A DNA stretch of 13,947 nucleotides from JBLIDK01 sp047632595 (GCA_047632595.1 JBLIDK010000049.1:1-13947); one strand, 5' to 3'; counted from the first letter of the stretch, positions 1 through 6,132 are shown. Made by a program: numbers and translations. The notes: generated from the letters alone by a model not told the origin.

Positions 1-234
1 ATATCTACAAAAGATAACATAGAAATAGAAGTAGCAAAATTGGCAGATAAGCTATGCAAAGAAACTGCTGCTTCCTCCTTATCTTTGACCAAAGCAATGA
101 TTGACAAAGTACAGTCGATGGATATGCAAGACTCATTTGATTATGCTGCAGAGCAAAATGCAAAAGCGAGAGAAACAGAAGAGTGCAAAAAAGGAATTGC
201 AGCTTTTTTAAACAAAGAAAAAATTAATTGGTGA
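1..234 (+). CDS. Enoyl-CoA hydratase/isomerase (crotonase) family protein, C-terminal part only
   Basis: The reading frame is open from base 1 and ends with TGA at 232-234, so this is the 3' end (77 codons) of a gene starting outside the window. The visible residues form the helical C-terminal tail of crotonase-fold enzymes: a helix ending in LADKLCKETAASSLSLTKAMID, then a stretch containing AAEQNAKARETEECKKGIAAF, then FLNKEKINW. The last part matches the family ending in which a (T/S)xDxxEGIxAFLEKRxPxW-like segment closes the protein. Crotonases hydrate or isomerise acyl-CoA thioesters, typically in fatty-acid or phenylacetate degradation. The active-site region is outside the window, so the exact reaction cannot be assigned. 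A TTG at base 40 is not a credible start because the homology runs through it. The next gene begins 15 bases downstream on the same strand. Confidence 0.8.
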   Translation: MSTKDNIEIEVAKLADKLCKETAASSLSLTKAMIDKVQSMDMQDSFDYAAEQNAKARETEECKKGIAAFLNKEKINW

Positions 235-249
235 TTTAAAATAGAAAAA

Positions 250-942
250 ATGAAAAAAGTAAAATTATTATTGGCGGCATTATTCTTAGTTTATATGACA
301 ACATCAGTTGTTGCTCAGAAAGCTAATCTTAAAGATGGTTTTATTGTTAATTATACCTTAACGCTTTCGGGCGATGGTGGAGAAATGGCGGGAATGGAAA
401 TGTTTATGCCTAAACAAATGATTATGACCGTTAAAGGCACTAAAAGCAAAATTGAATTGCCAATTGAGAACATAGGTAATACAACGGTTTTAGCCGACAA
501 TAAAAATGGTTCAGGTGTTATGTTATTGAATATGATGGGGCAGAAGATGCAAATGTCTTTGACTTCTGATCAAATGAAAAAAATGTCTGCTGAAGGTGAA
601 GAAATGGCTAAAAAACTAAAAGTTAAACTTTCTGGAAACACTAAGGAAATTGCTGGATACAAATGTGAAGAGGCTATTATTACCGGTGGCGAAATGACCG
701 AGCAGTTATCCATATACTTTACAAAAGATATTCCTTTTGTTAAAAGCTCTTATAATGCATCTTATGCAGGATTAATTGAAGGCTGCTTGATGGAGTTTTC
801 ATCAAGTGTTAATCAAATTTCTATGACAATGACTGCAAGTTCAGTAACTTCAACCAAAGTAGGGGATGATGCTTTTTCAATTCCTGCAGGATATACAGAA
901 ATGAGTTCAGAACAAATGCAGCAAATGCTAGGTGGACAATAG
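250..942 (+). CDS. Methionine-rich secreted protein of the DUF4412 type
   Basis: A 230-residue protein of unknown molecular function, predicted to be exported. Residues 1-22 are a typical signal peptide (KK, hydrophobic core, VVA before Q23). The body fits the DUF4412 pattern common in Bacteroidota: beta-rich N-terminal half, the KEIAGYKCEEA segment at 132-142, a predicted strand ending in IYFTKDIPF at 155-163, and a C-terminal FSIPAGYTEM at 209-218. There are 23 methionines (10 percent), clustered at 46-59 and 91-119, including MAGMEMFM and NMMGQKMQM. Methionine clusters can bind copper(I) or form hydrophobic surfaces, but no function is shown. The start follows an A-rich stretch without a Shine-Dalgarno, as is usual in the phylum. 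It lies 15 bases after the crotonase gene and 25 bases before the FAS1 gene, suggesting co-transcription. Confidence 0.75.
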   Translation: MKKVKLLLAALFLVYMTTSVVAQKANLKDGFIVNYTLTLSGDGGEMAGMEMFMPKQMIMTVKGTKSKIELPIENIGNTTVLADNKNGSGVMLLNMMGQKMQMSLTSDQMKKMSAEGEEMAKKLKVKLSGNTKEIAGYKCEEAIITGGEMTEQLSIYFTKDIPFVKSSYNASYAGLIEGCLMEFSSSVNQISMTMTASSVTSTKVGDDAFSIPAGYTEMSSEQMQQMLGGQ

Positions 943-967
943 AAGTTTAAAATATAAAAATCCCATA

Positions 968-1921
968 ATGAAAAAATCAATAGTTGTATTAATGTCAGTA
1001 GTGACACTTTTTTTTGCACAAGCACAAGATGAAAAAGTAGAATTCACTACAACTCAAAACATTTCTCAAAACTTATCAAGTGCTCAGAATTTGACGACTT
1101 TGGTTACTTTACTAAAATTTGCTGAATTGCAAAATGTTTTAGCTACAAGTGGACCATTTACAATTATAGCTCCAACAAATAGTGCATTTGACAAACTTCC
1201 AAGTAATACCATGAAGGTTTTGTCACAAGCAAGCGCTAAAGATCAGTTAACTGGAATTCTTAAATATCACGTTATTCCAGGTTCATTAAGTACAAGTGAT
1301 TTGAAAGATGGTGATGTTCTTAAAACTATTAATGGTGAAACTATTTCAGTTAAGAAGTTTGGTAAAAAACTTTACTTCAACAACAGTTTGGTTTCTGAAT
1401 CTGATGCGTTTTGTAGCAATGGCGTAGTTCACTTTGTAAATGATGTTCAATTACCTCCCTTAAGTACAAAAGGAACAATAGTAGGAGGTGCTGCTATGTC
1501 ACCTGCTAAGAATGTGATGGAGAATGTTCGTAAGGCACCAAATTTATCAACTTTAGTTACAGCATTAGAAGCTGTTAATATGGATGGTGGTTTAGAAGCT
1601 GTTGGTCCAATTACTGTATTTGCTCCAACTAACAGTGGTTTTGAACAATTAGGAGATAAAGTGACACAACTTTTAACTCCAGAAGGTCAAACGGAATTAC
1701 GTCAAGTGTTATCATATCACGTAGTAAGCGGAAAGTTTACAATTAATGAGTTAAAAAATGGAGCCAAACTAAAAACAGTTAACGGTCAGAAATTGGTTGT
1801 TTCTAAGAAAGATGGCAATGTTTATATAAATGGAGCCCTAGTTGTTACTAGAAACATTGACTCTAGCAATGGTAGATTTCATATTATTGATACTGTACTT
1901 TTGCCAGAGGCTAAAAAGTAG
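968..1921 (+). CDS. Secreted protein with two fasciclin (FAS1) domains
   Basis: A 317-residue exported protein. ATG 968 is preferred over in-frame ATG 932 because it starts directly with a signal peptide (MKKSIVVLMSVVTLFFAQAQ) and because 932 would overlap the previous gene. FAS1 domain 1 covers about residues 36-163: H1-like TIIAPTNSAF at 65-74, YH motif LKYHVIPG at 98-105, H2-like NGVVHFVNDVQLP at 151-163. Domain 2 covers about 186-313: TVFAPTNSGF at 216-225, LSYHVVSG at 248-255, NGRFHIIDTVLLP at 301-313. FAS1 domains usually mediate cell-surface or matrix adhesion. No lipobox, anchor or T9SS tail is seen, so it is probably periplasmic or released. It is the last gene of the plus-strand group and is followed directly by a terminator hairpin. 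Confidence 0.92.
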   Translation: MKKSIVVLMSVVTLFFAQAQDEKVEFTTTQNISQNLSSAQNLTTLVTLLKFAELQNVLATSGPFTIIAPTNSAFDKLPSNTMKVLSQASAKDQLTGILKYHVIPGSLSTSDLKDGDVLKTINGETISVKKFGKKLYFNNSLVSESDAFCSNGVVHFVNDVQLPPLSTKGTIVGGAAMSPAKNVMENVRKAPNLSTLVTALEAVNMDGGLEAVGPITVFAPTNSGFEQLGDKVTQLLTPEGQTELRQVLSYHVVSGKFTINELKNGAKLKTVNGQKLVVSKKDGNVYINGALVVTRNIDSSNGRFHIIDTVLLPEAKK

Positions 1922-1938
1922 TAGTAAAAAAACACTTT

Positions 1939-1975
1939 AAAAAATGTGCTCAGTTATTCTGAACGCATTTTTTTT
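1939..1975 (+). terminator. Rho-independent terminator of the crotonase-DUF4412-FAS1 group
   Basis: An inverted repeat pairs ATGTGCTCAG (1944-1953) with CTGAACGCAT (1959-1968) around the loop TTATT, with one C-A mismatch and one G-U pair. It is flanked by an A run and followed by eight T residues (1968-1975). It begins 18 bases after the FAS1 stop, which suits a plus-strand intrinsic terminator. Confidence 0.75.
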
Positions 1976-2270
1976 GTGCCCATAATTTTTGAAACACATC
2001 CTAATAAAGTTTTATAATTCTTTAATAACTCAGAGTTGGGCTTGGTTGATTGTAGTTTAAGTCCTAAAGGCTATCTACCTTTTAATCTTATTATTACTCT
2101 TGCTCAAAGGTTCAAAGTTTGTGATTGCATAAATACTTAATTGCTTTTGTGAATGAGCGCTTTAACAAGTCTAAAGTTTTAGTGCATTGGTCTGGTTTGA
2201 CAAGTGTTTAATGTCCACCTAGAATAAAAGGGTATACAATTAAAGAACTAGGTATTAGGAAAAAGAAGAC
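1976..2270. other. Intergenic stretch with no recognisable gene
   Basis: About 295 bases between the FAS1 terminator and the peptide-transporter terminator. The genes on the two sides converge, so no promoter is required here. One plus-strand frame is open for roughly 35 codons near 2033-2140 but has no recognisable similarity or plausible start. I see no RNA gene or repeat. Confidence 0.5.
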
Positions 2271-2304
2271 AAAAAAATCCGTCCGCCTTAGGCAGACAGA
2301 CGGA
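2271..2304 (-). terminator. Terminator of the peptide transporter gene, containing a TCCGCCTNAGG-type palindrome
   Basis: Read on the minus strand, TCCGTC pairs with GACGGA and an inner GCC pairs with GGC around TAA, with unpaired bases between. It is followed by seven T residues (the A run at 2271-2277 on the plus strand). It lies 32 bases after the transporter stop. The core resembles that of the cold-shock gene terminator at 5749-5777. Confidence 0.75.
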
Positions 2305-2336
2305 AAATAAATACACAAAATGAAAACAGCTAAGCT

Positions 2337-4019
2337 CTAAGCTAATTCTGCTTCATCATCCTCAGCTCCGTGAGTTAATGCTTTTAATTTTTTTAAGAAT
2401 AGTATCAACAGAATACCAAATATTACCGTTAAAAAGGTGATTGCTAAGAAGGTTTTAAGCTCCTGTGCATTAGCAACCTCTTCAACTACAACTTCTCCTG
2501 AGTACTGCTCTAAGCTCACGGCAGCGCCTTCTGTGACGTCTCCACGCTCCATTAAAATGGTTGCGTGTAATTGATTCTCGCTACTTCCATCTTCATCTAG
2601 AAGCATTTCGGTCAAACGAACTTTATTCTCATTATTAAATGATACAAAAGTAGATAAATCAAGACCATTTTCATCTGTTAAAACAAAGTCACCTTCGTTT
2701 AGATATATTGTACCATTTAGGTTAAAGTTTTGACCATTAGTAAGTACTGAGTCTTCAACTAATCCAGATAAATCTTCGAAACTAGCAATTAGCTCTACAT
2801 TTACTGGTTCAATTTGAGAAGCTTCTCCTATGCTACCAGCAAGTTTATTACCAAAACCAGTTGCAGCAAAATAAACACCCATCATTATGGAGGCATATTT
2901 AATCGGAGCCAATTTCGTAATAAATGACAATGCTACCGGCGAGGCACAAAGTTCTCCGATTGTATGGAAAAGATATGCTAAAATTAAAAGAATCATACTT
3001 GCTTTTCCTGAATCTGCAGCACTTACATCAATTGAAGCTTTTGCCATAAATAGGAATCCAAGACCCATAATAATAGTTCCCATCGCCATTTTAAATATGG
3101 ATGAACTTTCTTTACCTTTTAATTTTCTAGTTGCCCAGAACCCAGCAATTAACGTTCCTAATGTAATAATGAAAAACGCATTCACCGATTGGAATACAGA
3201 GGCAGGGACTTCCCAGTTACCTATAAAGCGGTTAATTTTTTCCTTAGCATAGATATTCATTAATCCTCCAGCTTGCTCAAAAGCTCCCCAGAATACAATG
3301 ATTATTAAGAATGAAATTAAAAGAACAATTACTCTGTCCTTCTCAATTTTTGTAAGTGGTCGTTTTGCTGCTTCAGGATCAGTTGAATCTTTAGCTCCAA
3401 TGAAATCACCAATACCTGCTAGGTACTTTTGACCCCACATAAATACTGCTTGTCCAAGTAACATTCCGATACCAGCTAATCCGAAACCGTAATGCCATCC
3501 TATAGTTTCACCTACATATCCTACAATAATTGAACTTAAGAAAGCACCAACATTAATACCAATATAAAATATTGTGAAACCTTTATCACGTCTAATATCG
3601 CCAGCTTTATATAGGCCACCAACCATTGTACTGATGTTTGGCTTTAAGCCACCAACACCTAGAATAATTAAACTTAATCCTGTGTAAAACGCCCACATTT
3701 GCTCAACGGCTAATATCATATGACCTGCACAAAGTAGAAGTCCACCGAGAAGTACGGCTTTTTTCTGACCTATGAATTTATCAGCTAGCCAACCACCAGG
3801 TATAGAAGCAACATATACCAACATAGTATACCATCCGTAAAGCCATAAAGCGTCTGAATTAGACCAACCTAATCCTGGGTTGTCACCAGAAGCTGAAGAA
3901 ATAATGTAAAGTACCAGTATGGCACGCATTCCATAATAACTAAATCGTTCCCACATTTCAGTGAAAAACAATATGTATAATCCTTTTGGATGTCCAAGAA
4001 ACTCTTCTCTATGAGGCAT
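2337..4019 (-). CDS. POT/PTR2 family proton-coupled oligopeptide transporter (MFS)
   Basis: A 560-residue inner-membrane protein that should import di- or tripeptides with protons. Family marks are the E-xx-ERF-x-YYG motif at residues 21-30 (EMWERFSYYG), the MFS loop GGWLADKFIGQKK at 75-87, the conserved GGLKPN at 123-128 with its lysine, the PTR2 signature FYIGINVGAF at 151-160, and GELCASPV at 355-362. Multiple hydrophobic helices run from 13 to about 400. A long soluble stretch (about 401-520, rich in D, E, N and S) then precedes a last helix at about 522-542. This makes the protein longer than classical bacterial POTs of around 500 residues. Such inserts occur in some Bacteroidota homologues, but its role is unknown. 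The gene stands alone with its own promoter (-7 at 4048-4055) and terminator. Confidence 0.93.
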   Translation of the reverse strand: MPHREEFLGHPKGLYILFFTEMWERFSYYGMRAILVLYIISSASGDNPGLGWSNSDALWLYGWYTMLVYVASIPGGWLADKFIGQKKAVLLGGLLLCAGHMILAVEQMWAFYTGLSLIILGVGGLKPNISTMVGGLYKAGDIRRDKGFTIFYIGINVGAFLSSIIVGYVGETIGWHYGFGLAGIGMLLGQAVFMWGQKYLAGIGDFIGAKDSTDPEAAKRPLTKIEKDRVIVLLISFLIIIVFWGAFEQAGGLMNIYAKEKINRFIGNWEVPASVFQSVNAFFIITLGTLIAGFWATRKLKGKESSSIFKMAMGTIIMGLGFLFMAKASIDVSAADSGKASMILLILAYLFHTIGELCASPVALSFITKLAPIKYASIMMGVYFAATGFGNKLAGSIGEASQIEPVNVELIASFEDLSGLVEDSVLTNGQNFNLNGTIYLNEGDFVLTDENGLDLSTFVSFNNENKVRLTEMLLDEDGSSENQLHATILMERGDVTEGAAVSLEQYSGEVVVEEVANAQELKTFLAITFLTVIFGILLILFLKKLKALTHGAEDDEAELA

Positions 4020-4047
4020 AAATTATTTTAAGGGTTAGTTTAGCAGC

Positions 4048-4055
4048 CAAATATA
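4048..4055 (-). promoter_or_regulatory. Probable -7 element of the peptide transporter promoter
   Basis: On the minus strand this reads TATATTTG, an exact match to the Bacteroidota -7 consensus TAnnTTTG. It lies 28 bases upstream of the ATG. A clear TTTG -33 box at 19-21 bases upstream is not visible, so the call rests on the -7 element alone. Confidence 0.4.
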
Positions 4056-4136
4056 TGATTTTGAAGCTAAGTTGATGAATAATTTAATGTGAAAAATTTT
4101 CTTGTAGAAACTAGAAAAGGAGACCTAAAACAGCAA

Positions 4137-4224
4137 GAGTTTGGAGTAAGGAGCATACAGGTAGTTATACTGCTCGAAGCTTTCGCTTCTCATGCTCACA
4201 CTCTAAACTGTTCAAGCGCTCCTT
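4137..4224. repeat. Nested inverted-repeat element of unknown origin
   Basis: Bases 4137-4156 and 4192-4210 form an imperfect inverted repeat of about 19-20 bases (GAGTTTGGAGT..GAGCAT against ATGCTC..ACTCTAAACTG). Inside it, GAAGC-TTTC-GCTTC (4176-4189) is a perfect small hairpin. Alternative pairings exist: GAGCA at 4151-4155 can pair with TGCTC at 4171-4175 or 4193-4197, and AAGGAGC at 4148-4154 with GCTCCTT at 4218-4224. There is no following T run, and the element lies upstream of the likely transporter promoter. It is therefore probably neither a terminator nor a leader of that gene. It could be a degenerate dispersed repeat. Confidence 0.45.
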
Positions 4225-4249
4225 GTAATTTAACAATATCGAGTTTGTG

Positions 4250-4522
4250 CTATTGTTTAATAATGCTAACGTTAGTTACTGCATCTTCGGTCTCAACACG
4301 CAAAATGTAGTGACCTGCTAGCATTTGGCTAATAGAAATACTATTACTAAAATATACGCCCAAATTTCTTCCGTTATTGTCAAATAATGTCGCTTTTACA
4401 ATTTTTTCATTTGGAATTGTAAGGTTTACCAAGTCGCTTGTTGGACTAGGATAAGATTTTATAGTACTTATTGTTTTTGTAGGTTTCACACTTGCGAAAA
4501 ATGCACTACTTGATGAAATGCT
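4250..4522 (-). pseudogene. Remnant of a secreted protein: T9SS type A C-terminal sorting domain
   Basis: The open minus-strand frame runs from just after a TAA at 4523-4525 to the stop at 4250-4252. Its C-terminal 70 or so residues match the T9SS type A sorting domain: SYPSPTSDLVNLTIPN, then ATLFDNNGRNLG, then MLAGHYILRVETED and the ending VSIIKQ. T9SS tails direct cargo proteins through the type IX outer-membrane machinery of Bacteroidota. Here only about 12 residues (containing SSSSAFFAS, possibly the end of a signal peptide) precede the tail. There is no cargo domain and no ATG. A GTG at 4489 could start a 79-residue peptide, but this would leave the tail without an export signal. A decayed or internally deleted gene is the best reading. 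Confidence 0.6.
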
Positions 4523-4565
4523 TTACAAGAAATTAATAGCGTGTTAACAATTAAGAATTAACATA

Positions 4566-4766
4566 AACCTGTCCTAAAGATGGGGAGTACCTGAGATGGA
4601 TAATGTGATTTACAGAACTAAATTGTTTAACAATCTTGGTCAACTATTTCATATTCAAAATATGAATTCAAAAGAAGCACAGTTGAACTTAACCAATTTT
4701 AAGAATGGTATTTACTTACTTTCTATAGCTGAAAAAAAATGGCAGAACAAAGCCTACCTCGTTTAA
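4566..4766 (+). pseudogene. Second decayed T9SS type A sorting-domain fragment, opposite strand
   Basis: From ATG 4596 to TAA 4764-4766 the plus strand encodes 56 residues. They include DNVIYRTKLFNNLGQLF, then QLNLTNFKNGIYLLSI and the ending KAYLV. This is the usual second half of a T9SS type A tail (the xxLFNxLGQL strand, the L-x-NFKNGIYLL strand and a terminal hydrophobic stretch). The beginning of the domain appears to continue upstream in other frames: DGEYL in the frame around 4579-4593, after a KPVLK-like piece at 4566-4578. That would imply two frameshifts. No cargo domain or signal peptide is present. It lies tail-away from the remnant at 4250-4522, so the two are independent scraps and not one gene. 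Confidence 0.5.
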
Positions 4767-4783
4767 AGTGTTTAAAAAATAAT

Positions 4784-4987
4784 TTAATCAATAGACAACG
4801 CCCCAGAAGGGCATTGCGCAACTTGCTTTATAATCTTTTCTTTTGTTGCGTCGTCTGTTTGAATCCAGGGTTTTTCTCTTGGTTTAAACACTGTTGGTAG
4901 GCCTTTAGCACATTCGCCACAGTGAATACACAAATCTGGTTGCCAAACAATGCGAATATCTTCTTTTGGGTAGTGTTTTATTGCCAT
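4784..4987 (-). CDS. Small Fer4_19-type (4Fe-4S) mono-cluster ferredoxin-like protein (YjdI family)
   Basis: A 67-residue soluble protein expected to carry one [4Fe-4S] cluster. Four cysteines fit the divergent mono-cluster ferredoxin pattern (Fer4_19, YjdI-like): C20, C23 and C26 in CIHCGECAKGLPTVF, and C59 in VAQCPSGAL. Between them lie the family's KPWI segment (39-42) and a short helix. The length matches family members, which are usually 65-75 residues or a domain of larger proteins. The electron partner is unknown. It lies 6 bases downstream of the SRPBCC gene and is surely transcribed with it. No terminator hairpin is obvious after the stop. Confidence 0.88.
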   Translation of the reverse strand: MAIKHYPKEDIRIVWQPDLCIHCGECAKGLPTVFKPREKPWIQTDDATKEKIIKQVAQCPSGALSID

Positions 4988-4993
4988 AATCGC

Positions 4994-5527
4994 TTATTCT
5001 GAGATGTTTTTCAACTTATCAAGTCCCTTTTGGAAATCTGGACCTAATTGTTCCTCTGCATTCATTATTAAAGACATTAAGTTAAAAGGGTAAGGTATAG
5101 TGCTTTTAAAGCCCCAAGTAGCATCTGTACCAGCACTTGTAGCTTGTAATTGAACGTAGCTTGTTACCTCACTTTCGTATGGAGTTAAAAACTTAAGCTC
5201 TGTTTCAATTAGCAAAGGCGCTTCAATTTTAACTATTGTTTGAACACCTTTTCCAACCTGTTTAGTTACACTATTCCACTCTAGGCTTTCTCCAATTTCT
5301 CCTGTGGTGCCTGAATAAACTTGCTCTATATTCAGGTCTTTTGCCGACCTAGGATTCCAAGAATCCATAGCAGCAAGACTGTTTACATTCTGCCAAACGG
5401 AATCGACAGGGGCATTAATGGTTATTGTCTTCTCGTAAATAAAGTCTTTAGTCACAAATACGGCTATAATTAAAGCCAATCCTAATACCACTGCTACTCC
5501 TGTACCTATGTATTTTAATAGTTTCAT
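4994..5527 (-). CDS. Membrane-anchored SRPBCC (START-like, polyketide-cyclase type) protein
   Basis: A 177-residue protein. Residues about 7-26 form one hydrophobic segment that acts as an uncleaved anchor or signal. The remainder is an SRPBCC ligand-binding fold: first strand YEKTITINAPVDSVWQNVNSLAAMDSWNPRS (31-61, the usual Φ-x-V-W-x-x-V...W-NP pattern), the GEIGESLEW strand, TELKFLTPYESEVT, the TWGFKSTIPYP strand and a long C-terminal helix (about 149-175, LIMNAEEQLGPDFQKGLDKLKNI). Such domains bind hydrophobic ligands, and the specific ligand cannot be read from sequence. It is followed after 6 bases by the Fer4_19 gene. It is preceded, 12 bases upstream, by a decayed PhnB-like gene that probably was once the first gene of the operon. 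Confidence 0.82.
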   Translation of the reverse strand: MKLLKYIGTGVAVVLGLALIIAVFVTKDFIYEKTITINAPVDSVWQNVNSLAAMDSWNPRSAKDLNIEQVYSGTTGEIGESLEWNSVTKQVGKGVQTIVKIEAPLLIETELKFLTPYESEVTSYVQLQATSAGTDATWGFKSTIPYPFNLMSLIMNAEEQLGPDFQKGLDKLKNISE

Positions 5528-5539
5528 ATTAACTTTTAG

Positions 5540-5685
5540 TTAGTAATTTACCATCTAAGCAATTCCAAATTTAACTGCTTCATTTTTAGTTTCGGTATTT
5601 GTTGAAGATGAAAAATTGTTCCCTTCAATTAATTCGCTGCTTTGCAGGTGCCATTAAATGTTAGATATAGATTAACTGTTGCCAT
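5540..5685 (-). pseudogene. Decayed PhnB-like VOC (glyoxalase-fold) gene with internal deletions
   Basis: ATG at 5683-5685 starts MATVNLYLTFNGTCKAAN followed by a stop. This is the standard N-terminus of PhnB-like VOC proteins (MATVNxYLxFNGxCEEA). One frame over, beginning at 5635, is ELIEGNNFSSSTNTETKNEA, matching the later GNNFSIS(I/V)xTxSxEEA segment. It runs on as VKFGIA-stop-MVNY-stop, which matches the family's C-terminal KFGxxWMVNYE, with the tryptophan codon TGG apparently changed to TAG (5555-5557). About two thirds of the roughly 140-residue protein is missing, so function is lost. Intact relatives are non-heme metal, dimeric VOC-fold proteins of mostly unknown substrate. The remnant lies 12 bases before the SRPBCC gene, downstream of a good promoter. 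It probably now forms that operon's 5' leader. Confidence 0.75.
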
Positions 5686-5699
5686 AATTTATATTTAGT

Positions 5700-5729
5700 T
5701 AAATGTACTAAAACAATAATTTATTCAAA
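5700..5729 (-). promoter_or_regulatory. Promoter of the PhnB remnant-SRPBCC-Fer4_19 operon
   Basis: On the minus strand, TTTG (5726-5729), 18 bases, then TACATTTA (5700-5707) fits the Bacteroidota -33/-7 pattern with one mismatch in the -7 box. It lies just upstream of the remnant's ATG at 5685 and just after the cold-shock gene terminator. Transcription would start near 5693 and run through the remnant into the SRPBCC gene. Confidence 0.5.
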
Positions 5730-5740
5730 AAATTGAACAT

Positions 5741-5781
5741 AAAAAAAACCCATCGTCCGCCTGAGGCGGATAATGGGTTTT
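5741..5781 (-). terminator. Strong terminator of the cold-shock gene with a perfect 15-base palindrome
   Basis: CCCAT (5749-5753) pairs with ATGGG (5773-5777). Inside lies the perfect palindrome TCCGCC-TGA-GGCGGA (5756-5770). On the minus strand the hairpin is followed by eight T residues (5748 down to 5741). On the plus strand it is followed by only four T residues. It starts 27 bases after the cold-shock gene stop. Confidence 0.88.
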
Positions 5782-5803
5782 GGATAGTAATTTAAAAAAT
5801 TTC

Positions 5804-5995
5804 TTAAACAACTTTTACGTTGCAAGCATTTAAGCCTTTTTTTCCTTCTTTTAAATCGAATTCAACTTCATCGCCTTCGCGAACTTCATCGATTAATCCT
5901 GAAATATGAACAAAATGTTCTTTTTTTGATTCGTCTTCAATAATGAATCCAAAACCTTTGGATTCATTGAAGAACTTAACAGTTCCTTTAGTCAT
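5804..5995 (-). CDS. CspA-family cold-shock domain protein
   Basis: A 63-residue single cold-shock domain, a small OB-fold protein that binds single-stranded RNA or DNA and loosens RNA structure. It starts MTKGTVKFFNESKGFGFI: K13-GFGFI carries the RNP1 motif, and HFVHIS (27-32) is RNP2. The second half, EVREGDEVEFDLKEGKKGLNACNVKVV, is the standard ending. An in-frame extension to 6070 exists, but the ATG at 5993-5995 gives the canonical N-terminus. The upstream residues look like untranslated leader. The likely promoter near 6073-6101 would give a leader of about 70 bases. The RNP2 is HFVHIS, where CspA has VFVHFS; this is common in Bacteroidota relatives. The gene is monocistronic and is followed by a strong terminator. 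Confidence 0.95.
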   Translation of the reverse strand: MTKGTVKFFNESKGFGFIIEDESKKEHFVHISGLIDEVREGDEVEFDLKEGKKGLNACNVKVV

Positions 5996-6072
5996 TGTAA
6001 TAGTAAAATGTAATATAAATTTATTAATTAGGCTAAAGGTAAGTCTTATTTGTGAGATATCAATCACCAAGC

Positions 6073-6101
6073 CTAAAATAATTATAGGTCATTTGGTCAA
6101 A
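6073..6101 (-). promoter_or_regulatory. Possible promoter of the cold-shock gene
   Basis: On the minus strand, TTTG (6098-6101), 17 bases, then TATTTTAG (6073-6080) approximates TTTG-N17-23-TAnnTTTG, with one -7 mismatch. It would yield a leader of roughly 70 bases. This is weaker evidence than for the receptor and methyltransferase promoters. Confidence 0.35.
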
Positions 6102-6132
6102 AAATACTCTGAGCCCCTGTTTTGGTACTTTT

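Noticed and set aside
932..967. Upstream in-frame ATG at 932 as start of the FAS1 protein
   Set aside because: It overlaps the previous gene and would hide the signal peptide that starts at ATG 968.
2110..2160. Promoter-like TTTG-N20-TGCTTTTG on the plus strand
   Set aside because: The -7 box is imperfect and no gene or RNA follows on the plus strand.
2887..3252. Plus-strand frame of 121 codons inside the peptide transporter gene
   Set aside because: Antisense shadow of the POT gene with no independent coding signal.
4089..4310. Plus-strand frame of 73 codons over the inverted-repeat element
   Set aside because: It starts at GTG, runs through the inverted repeat and then antisense to the sorting-domain remnant, and resembles nothing known.
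5996..6070. Longer cold-shock protein starting at 6070
   Set aside because: The added residues do not resemble the family. ATG 5995 gives the canonical MTKGTVKFF start, and the region fits a leader.
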